The position numbers and the translations under genes were made by a program. The notes under the pieces are model-generated. The model searched no databases. It was given only the letters and a program-made list of their open reading frames with translations, and was not told the DNA's origin. Below are positions 58,702 to 64,000 of a stretch of DNA of 64,000 nucleotides, one piece after another. The stretch's first letter is position 1. The number at the start of each line of letters is the position of its first letter. This DNA is from an uncultured Erysipelotrichaceae bacterium (lineage in GTDB: Bacteria; Bacillota_I; Bacilli_A; Erysipelotrichales; Erysipelotrichaceae), in the NCBI GenBank assembly GCA_944325255.1, contig CALUZH010000014.1, positions 1-64,000 of the forward strand, read 5' to 3'.

Positions 58702-61287
58702 TTATTTGGCCTCATACCAGGTCTTGCCCATGGCAAAAGAAGCATCCAAGCGGACCTTCAATTGATAGGCATTGGTCATACCGTCATGAATGAGTTTCTG
58801 CATCGCTTTGATCTCGCTTTCTTCGACATCAAAAATCAATTCGTCATGAACCTGCAAAATCATCTTGGATCTCAATCCCTGTTCTTTAATCATCTTATCA
58901 ATATGAACCATCGCAATTTTAATTAAGTCGGCCGCCGAACCCTGGATCGGTGAATTCATTGCTGCCCTTTTCCCGAATTCCTTAATCATGAAATTATTGT
59001 CATTTATTTCTTTAATATAACGGCGCCGCTTAAGCATCGTTTTGACATAACCATGTTCCTGACAAAAAGCTATCTGCCCGTCCATAAATATTTTAATCTT
59101 AGGATATGTTTTAAAATATTCTTCTATAAAATGCTTAGCTTCTTTTATGGAAAGCGAAGCCTGCTTGGAAAGACCGAAATCCGAGATGCCGTAGACGACG
59201 CCGAAATTGATGGCCTTGGCTTTGCGCCTTAAATGTTCATCGACTTCATTAAGCGGAATATGGAAGATATCCGTTGCTGTTTTGGCATGAATATCAATAC
59301 CTTCATTAAAGGCCGCAATCATCTTTTCTTCATCGGCCAAAGAAGCTAAGACCCTTAATTCGATTTGGGAATAGTCACTGCTCATCAAAATATGGCCCTC
59401 ACTAGGTTTAAAGGCCTTACGAATCATCTTGCTGTCTTCATCCCGAACAGAGATATTTTGTAAGTTCGGATCATATGATGACAAACGTCCGGTTTGAGTA
59501 ATGGTTTGGGAAAAAATGGTATGTATTTTCCCATCTTCTTCGATATATTTCTTTAAACCTTCGGCATAGGTTGAATAAAGCTTGGAATATTTGCGATATT
59601 CCATCAATTGGGCAACCACCGGATGGTAATTGATTAACTTTTCCAAAACTTCAACGGCTGTCGAACGTTTTTTGCGATCAGGCAAGCCCAATTCATCAAA
59701 AAGAACTTCCGCCAATTGCTTAGGTGAATTAAGATTGAATTCATGACCGACATCATGGAAAATATTATCGGCAAGCTCAGCCATTTTTTGATTGGTTTCT
59801 TGCGCAATCGCATCAAGAACCCGATCATCACAACAAATACCGGCTTTTTCCATGGCGTATAAGACCATAATCAAAGGTTTTTCCACATCTTCATAAAGAG
59901 CTAAAACATCTTTCTTTTGCATATCTTTATAAAGCTCAGCAGCTATTTTAGCCATATTGGCGGCAAAGGCACAAGAAAAAGCAGCAATCTTGTCAATATC
60001 CGGATTAAGCGGCTTTTTAACCGTGCCATAAAAAGCTCCCATCTCTGCAAGCGGAGAATAACCGTAATATTCAAAGATGGCATTATAATTATCTAAGTAG
60101 TTATAAACCAAAAAGGCTTCAATCATCAAGTCATCGACATTTTGCGCATTGAAGGCAATCTTATGGTAGTCAAGAAGATGTTTAACAGCCTTTAAATCAT
60201 AGACCAGTTTCGGCTTGTCACTATTCAAAAAGGCAAGGCATGCATCATCATTAAGCAAATCATCCAAGGTGATAAATTCCGTCTTTTGCCCATCACTTAT
60301 TGCCATACCGTCAATTTGCCGGCGATAATATGAAAAAGGTTCACCGGCAAAATATAAAAAAGGACCTTTTTCAAAAAAAGCAGGATCAAGCTTATCTACC
60401 TTTTTGTATACCACTTCCGTATTAATATTATCTTTTTGATTAAGCAAGGAAGTCATCTCATATTCATGATAAAAATGATTCAGGGTCTCAGTGTTGCTTT
60501 TTAAAGTCAAGTCTTTTAAAGAAACATCAAGTTTAATATCGGTTACAATCGTTGCCAATTGCTTAGACAGGAAACATTGATCTTTATCAAGTTCTAAATA
60601 ATCATGGGTCTTACCTTTTATTTCATCCAAATGATCATAGAGATTTTCAATATTATTATATTGTTTTAAAAGCTTAATGGCGGTCTTGGGTCCGATATTC
60701 CTTACACCCTTGATATTGTCGCTATGATCACCCATTAAACTTTTCAAATCAATAATTTGTTTAGGGGTCAATTCATATTCTTCAAAAAGGGCTTTTTCAT
60801 CCATTTTGGCCATTTCCGTCAAACCTTTTTTCATTAAATAGACCGTAACCCGATCATTAATAAGCTGCAACAAGTCACGGTCACTGGAAAGAATACAAAT
60901 ATCAATATCTGAAAAACGGCTTGCCAAAGAACCGATAAGATCGTCAGCTTCCAGATCATCATATTCAAAATAAGGGATAGGATAAGCCTTAAGATAATCG
61001 CGGATAATCGAAAATTGCATTATTAATTCTTCCGGAGTTTCTTTCCGTCCGCCCTTATAGTCCTTAGCTAGTTCATGACGAAAAGTATGTTTGCCCTTAT
61101 CAAAACAAACAGCCACATATTGGGGATTTAAAGTGGCAATGGCTTTTTTAAGCATAACTGCAAAAGCATAGACGGCATTGGTATAAATACCGCTTGAAGT
61201 CTTCATCATATTGGTATAAGCCGTTGCATAATAGGCCCTAAACAACATGGAATTGCCATCAACCAAAAGTAAACACTCATTGCTCAT
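58702..61287 (-). CDS. polA: DNA polymerase I
   Basis: 861 residues from the ATG at 61287, chosen because AGAGG lies nine bases upstream and the protein then begins MSNECLLLVDGNSMLFRAYY; longer in-frame starts lie inside the upstream gene. N-terminal 5'-3' exonuclease (DDLEADDLIGSLA), a middle domain without the DxE of the proofreading exonuclease, and a polymerase domain with DYSQIELRVLA, RRKAKAINFGVVYG and QVHDELIFDV. Loss of proofreading residues is also known in B. subtilis PolA. Confidence 0.96.
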   Translation of the reverse strand: MSNECLLLVDGNSMLFRAYYATAYTNMMKTSSGIYTNAVYAFAVMLKKAIATLNPQYVAVCFDKGKHTFRHELAKDYKGGRKETPEELIMQFSIIRDYLKAYPIPYFEYDDLEADDLIGSLASRFSDIDICILSSDRDLLQLINDRVTVYLMKKGLTEMAKMDEKALFEEYELTPKQIIDLKSLMGDHSDNIKGVRNIGPKTAIKLLKQYNNIENLYDHLDEIKGKTHDYLELDKDQCFLSKQLATIVTDIKLDVSLKDLTLKSNTETLNHFYHEYEMTSLLNQKDNINTEVVYKKVDKLDPAFFEKGPFLYFAGEPFSYYRRQIDGMAISDGQKTEFITLDDLLNDDACLAFLNSDKPKLVYDLKAVKHLLDYHKIAFNAQNVDDLMIEAFLVYNYLDNYNAIFEYYGYSPLAEMGAFYGTVKKPLNPDIDKIAAFSCAFAANMAKIAAELYKDMQKKDVLALYEDVEKPLIMVLYAMEKAGICCDDRVLDAIAQETNQKMAELADNIFHDVGHEFNLNSPKQLAEVLFDELGLPDRKKRSTAVEVLEKLINYHPVVAQLMEYRKYSKLYSTYAEGLKKYIEEDGKIHTIFSQTITQTGRLSSYDPNLQNISVRDEDSKMIRKAFKPSEGHILMSSDYSQIELRVLASLADEEKMIAAFNEGIDIHAKTATDIFHIPLNEVDEHLRRKAKAINFGVVYGISDFGLSKQASLSIKEAKHFIEEYFKTYPKIKIFMDGQIAFCQEHGYVKTMLKRRRYIKEINDNNFMIKEFGKRAAMNSPIQGSAADLIKIAMVHIDKMIKEQGLRSKMILQVHDELIFDVEESEIKAMQKLIHDGMTNAYQLKVRLDASFAMGKTWYEAK

Positions 61288-62341
61288 TGTCATTTGCCTC
61301 TTCCTCTTCGGTAAGATTTTCTTCATCTGTTTCTTCTGTAGTATTTTCCTCTTGATTTGTTTCTTCTTCGGCATCAGCAGCAATGGTTTCCAAAACATTC
61401 AAATTCTCATACATAATGGAAAGATAGTCTTTATTTTGAGCAATTTGGGAAGGCGTCAAAGAAGATATATTATAAAGATTGATACGCTCAAGCCCCAGTT
61501 CACTTTCCAATTCATCAAAAAGCTCCAACATCTCATCGGACATATTCGGCTCATAAGCAATATACTTAACGCCGTCATCGACAATCCGTTTTTTAATTAT
61601 GGCCAATTCCTCTTCGCCCGGCAAGGCTCCGTATTTAGAAAGACAGACAGGATAGATGCCAAAGCCATAAGCCTTTTGCCAATTACCGAAATTAGGAGTC
61701 ATCGTTACAAAACTGATGGTCTTATTTTCGTTTTTTAAGCTGGTAGCCAGATTTTGATAACTGGCATCAAGGGCAATCAAATCTGCCTCTAACTGCTCAT
61801 AGTTGGCAGTAAAGGTCGATGATTGTTCAACATAGTTTGCAGCCAAAGTCGAATAGATATCCTTAGCCATGGAAAGCATACCGATCGGGTCTAGCCAAAT
61901 CGACAAATCCAGCTCATTGGTATCAACATAATCAAAAACATCACCGTTATAATATGGACTTTCCACAAAGGTCTCAACACCGTTGGCATAAACTTTGGTA
62001 TAACGTTTAAAGTCATAGATGGCATTAAGGGTCGAAAGATCAATTTTAATTGCTTCCGTAGCATTGATTTTATCTTCGTATATTTCCCAATAAGGCTCAA
62101 TGCCGCCTAAATAAAAAAGATATGAAGAATCATTTAAAACTTCTTCGTAGTTGGGGATAATATTGGCAACCTGTACCAAATCGGCATTTTGAATGGAAAT
62201 GCTTTGGATTTTATTGCCGCCGATACGATTTAAGAGATAACCGATCGGATAGATAGTATAGGCTACATAACGCTTGGCCCCGGTACAGGCACTAAGCAAA
62301 AAAAGGAAGCAAAAAGCTATAACTTTAATAAATTTTCTCAT
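61277..62341 (-). CDS. ZnuA/PsaA-like lipoprotein without histidines
   Basis: 354 residues from the ATG at 62341. A signal peptide ends in LSAC (Cys19). The mature protein follows the cluster A-I metal-binding fold: YTIYPIGYLLNRIGG, GGIEPYWEIYE, LDLSIWLDPIGMLSMAKDI, VKYIAYEPNMSDEM and QNKDYLSIMYENLNVL. The metal-ligand histidines are gone (the family HxWLDP reads SIWLDP, and the loop with EPH is missing), and I find no histidine in the whole sequence. A strongly acidic tail ends the protein. No permease or ATPase is adjacent; it lies at the head of the polA transcript. Confidence 0.8.
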   Translation of the reverse strand: MRKFIKVIAFCFLFLLSACTGAKRYVAYTIYPIGYLLNRIGGNKIQSISIQNADLVQVANIIPNYEEVLNDSSYLFYLGGIEPYWEIYEDKINATEAIKIDLSTLNAIYDFKRYTKVYANGVETFVESPYYNGDVFDYVDTNELDLSIWLDPIGMLSMAKDIYSTLAANYVEQSSTFTANYEQLEADLIALDASYQNLATSLKNENKTISFVTMTPNFGNWQKAYGFGIYPVCLSKYGALPGEEELAIIKKRIVDDGVKYIAYEPNMSDEMLELFDELESELGLERINLYNISSLTPSQIAQNKDYLSIMYENLNVLETIAADAEEETNQEENTTEETDEENLTEEEEANDNEQ

Positions 62342-62347
62342 AGAAAT

Positions 62348-62353
62348 ATTGTA
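62348..62353 (-). promoter_or_regulatory. -10 box of the ZnuA-like gene and polA operon
   Basis: TACAAT on the minus strand ends six bases before the ATG at 62341, which has no Shine-Dalgarno. Confidence 0.45.
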
Positions 62354-62383
62354 CCCCATTTTCACTTTTTCTGCCATGGCAAT

Positions 62384-62411
62384 AAAAAAAGGACGGCCTT
62401 TTAAACCGTCC
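62384..62411 (-). terminator. Terminator after rbsK
   Basis: GGACGG-TTTAAAAGG-CCGTCC followed by TTTTTTT on the minus strand, eight bases after the ribokinase stop. Confidence 0.87.
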
Positions 62412-62418
62412 CTAAGAC

Positions 62419-63357
62419 TTAATCCAAGTCAGCCAACCGCGGCAAAGAAGAAGAAGCTCCCAAATGGGAAACGGTATAAGCGGCTGCCTTGGTGGCAAAA
62501 GTCATCGCCTTTAAAATATCATCACCTTGAGCAATACGGTAACTGAAGCTGGAAACAAAGGAATCACCGGCTGCCGTAGTATCAACGGCGATTGTTTTAA
62601 TGGCCGCAACTTCTAAGAACTTGTCTTCATCGATATAAACTGAACCGCTTTCGCCCAAAGTTATAAGCAAGGCCTTAAGTCCGCGCGCATGCAAAAGCAT
62701 AAAGGCTTCCTTGATTTTATCTTTAGAATAAGAACCGTCATCCCTTCTTACATCAATGCCGGTCAAAGCTTGAAGCTCATGTTCATTAGGACTCAAAAAA
62801 TCAATATCTCTTAAAAGCTCATCGCTTAAAGGCGCATAAGGTGCCGGATTAAGCATTACTTTAATACCGTTTTTCTTAGCCAAAGCAGCGATTTTTTCAT
62901 TGACGCTCATCGGAATTTCCAATTGCAGAATGATTATCGCAAATTCCTTAATCATCTTTTCTAAAAAAGCAATATCTTCATAATTAAATAAAAGATTGGC
63001 TCCCGGAATTACAATAATCCGATTGGCCCCATTGCCCTTTTCATCCACTTCAAGTAAGACGATGGCTGTACCGGTAGTAACCCCATCTTTAATCAAGATA
63101 TCCTCAGTATCAACTCCCGATGCCTTTAAGGTCGCAACCAAGGCTTTGCCGCTATCATCATTGCCCAAGGCCCCGACCATTTTTACATTACCGCCCAAAC
63201 GGCCGATTTGGCAAGCTTGATTCAAGCCTTTGCCACCCGGAGCTTCACTTAGACGATCACCTAAAACCGTTTCGCCTTCAGCAGGGAAAATATGCGTAGT
63301 TGCCGTAATATCCATATTCAAGCTGCCGACAACCAATATTTTTGCATCTTTCATCAT
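62419..63357 (-). CDS. rbsK: PfkB-family sugar kinase, ribokinase-like
   Basis: 312 residues. GSLNMDITATTHIFPAEGETV, GGKGLNQACQIGRLGG with the substrate contacts, GALGNDDSG, and the catalytic DTTAAGDSF closely follow ribokinase. It phosphorylates ribose or a related sugar; deoxyribokinase is possible. Two adjacent ATGs (63357, 63354) compete; AGGTG spacing favours the second. It lies behind a cupin-type gene and an incomplete gene, possibly one catabolic operon. Confidence 0.9.
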   Translation of the reverse strand: MMKDAKILVVGSLNMDITATTHIFPAEGETVLGDRLSEAPGGKGLNQACQIGRLGGNVKMVGALGNDDSGKALVATLKASGVDTEDILIKDGVTTGTAIVLLEVDEKGNGANRIIVIPGANLLFNYEDIAFLEKMIKEFAIIILQLEIPMSVNEKIAALAKKNGIKVMLNPAPYAPLSDELLRDIDFLSPNEHELQALTGIDVRRDDGSYSKDKIKEAFMLLHARGLKALLITLGESGSVYIDEDKFLEVAAIKTIAVDTTAAGDSFVSSFSYRIAQGDDILKAMTFATKAAAYTVSHLGASSSLPRLADLD

Positions 63358-63362
63358 TACAC

Positions 63363-63854
63363 CTACAATTTAATAAGAATTTGTTCGCTTTTACGCAATT
63401 TAACTACCAGGCAATCACGGGCATAAGTCCGCTCCGGCAAAATGCATACCACACTTGCCTGTTCATTATTAATTGGAAATTGGGCTTTATGCCATACTCC
63501 CGGACGGAAAGATACGGCATAGCCCTTAGGAACGATAAAGGCTTCCACCCCTTCACCATTAAAATTATCATCACCGGCCGCTGCCGCAAAAACTACCACA
63601 TCATCATCAAGGGGAATAAGGATCTCCGTGGCATCCATATGCCGCTCGGCTTCGGTAATAATCATCGCTCTTTTTTGGCATAAAACGGTTGAAAAACCGG
63701 TCATGACTCCGCCGATATGGCAAGTCAAAGCATCCCGATAAAAGACAACCTCGCCACTGCCGATTGATGGTCCCTGGGGGTTTAAAAGATTAGTAAACTC
63801 CCCATATTTATGGAAGGTATCTCTATTTAAAACTTGAGCTTGAATTTCTTTCAT
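63363..63854 (-). CDS. Cupin-type protein, ureidoglycolate lyase/DUF4867-like
   Basis: 163 residues. The C-terminal segment FIVPKGYAVSFRPGVWHKAQFPI matches the RPGVWH block of ureidoglycolate-lyase-like cupins, and an earlier TEAERHMDATEILIPL gives further cupin-type contacts. The real substrate is unknown: the ribokinase next door suggests sugar or nucleoside catabolism rather than purine ureides. It starts three bases after the upstream gene stops. Confidence 0.65.
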   Translation of the reverse strand: MKEIQAQVLNRDTFHKYGEFTNLLNPQGPSIGSGEVVFYRDALTCHIGGVMTGFSTVLCQKRAMIITEAERHMDATEILIPLDDDVVVFAAAAGDDNFNGEGVEAFIVPKGYAVSFRPGVWHKAQFPINNEQASVVCILPERTYARDCLVVKLRKSEQILIKL

Positions 63855-63857
63855 CGT

Positions 63858-64000
63858 TTAACCTCTTTTAGGATATTGAATAGCCAATTTAACAAACAAG
63901 TCTTCAAGAACTACCCGTAAATCCATATTTTTATAGCACTTGACCATCTTGCCGTTTTCTTTCGGGAAATAGTGCATATCATTAGAAATAAACGGCGCAT
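63858..64000 (-). CDS. C-terminal end of an unidentified protein (5' part outside window)
   Basis: The last 46 codons of a gene read from beyond the right edge, ending NMDLRVVLEDLFVKLAIQYPKRG and a TAA. The frame stays open to base 64000 and the stop lies three bases before the next ATG, as in an operon. I do not recognise the protein. A nucleoside hydrolase would fit the ribokinase context, but the fragment is too short to show it. Confidence 0.6.
   Translation of the reverse strand, partial: APFISNDMHYFPKENGKMVKCYKNMDLRVVLEDLFVKLAIQYPKRG

Noticed and set aside
58702-61287. Loss of proofreading residues in PolA as a novelty
   Set aside because: The DxE of the 3'-5' exonuclease is also absent in known Firmicute PolA proteins.

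Overview
The window is a chromosomal segment of a low-to-moderate-GC bacterium of the Bacilli side of the Firmicutes. The evidence is a HrcA/CIRCE-controlled hrcA-grpE-dnaK-dnaJ operon, GpsB beside a type-B RNase P RNA, recU-ponA, the primosome pair dnaB-dnaI downstream of polA-mutM-coaE, RNase Y and RNase J, GatCAB, PyrK/PyrD and an L-box riboswitch. The cell has a peptidoglycan wall (class A PBP, FtsW/RodA). Some sequence signatures, such as the GDS variant of the GatA signature, recall Erysipelotrichia or Mollicute-like Bacilli; that placement is inference. I see no transposon, prophage, CRISPR array, tRNA or plasmid feature. Genes are densely packed, often with stop/start overlaps.

Layout. 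1-7.2 kb (minus): rlmD (cut by the window edge), a membrane-anchored hypothetical, gatB-gatA-gatC and ligA. 7.3-10.1 kb: a GntR-controlled ABC exporter with a visible operator. 10.2-12.1 kb: a FakA/YloV-type DAK2 protein and its Asp23 partner. 12.2-18.5 kb: an FAD oxidoreductase, ymdB-rny, recA, pgsA, rnpB and gpsB. 18.6-22.3 kb (plus): recU-ponA. 22.4-25.8 kb: Asp23 paralogue, rRNA methyltransferase, ribF, truB. 25.8-27.5 kb: ttcA converging on a Ca/Na exchanger. 27.5-36.9 kb: a complete de novo UMP operon pyrB-pyrC-carA-carB-pyrK-pyrD-pyrF-pyrE, without pyrR. 37.0-41.5 kb (plus): a CmpB-type membrane protein, a lysine riboswitch, a three-gene amino-acid ABC importer and a radical SAM protein. 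41.5-49.5 kb: a SpoU-type methyltransferase and the clpB/dnaJ/dnaK/grpE/hrcA heat-shock cluster with three CIRCE elements. 49.6-51.8 kb: coaD, rsmD, ftsW/rodA. 51.9-54.3 kb (plus): def and rnj. 54.3-62.3 kb: pfkA, dnaI, dnaB, a mutM-coaE fusion, polA and a ZnuA-like lipoprotein. 62.4-64 kb: ribokinase, a cupin-type protein and a truncated gene.

The most unusual items are: (1) a carbamoyl-phosphate synthase small subunit in which all three catalytic triad positions of the glutaminase are replaced, suggesting an ammonia-dependent enzyme; (2) a single reading frame joining MutM and dephospho-CoA kinase; (3) a ZnuA/PsaA-like lipoprotein without a single histidine; (4) a recurring arrangement in which a strong -10 box lies six to nine bases before a start codon that has no usable Shine-Dalgarno, suggesting many leaderless mRNAs; and (5) a lysine riboswitch whose antiterminator can be read directly from the sequence.
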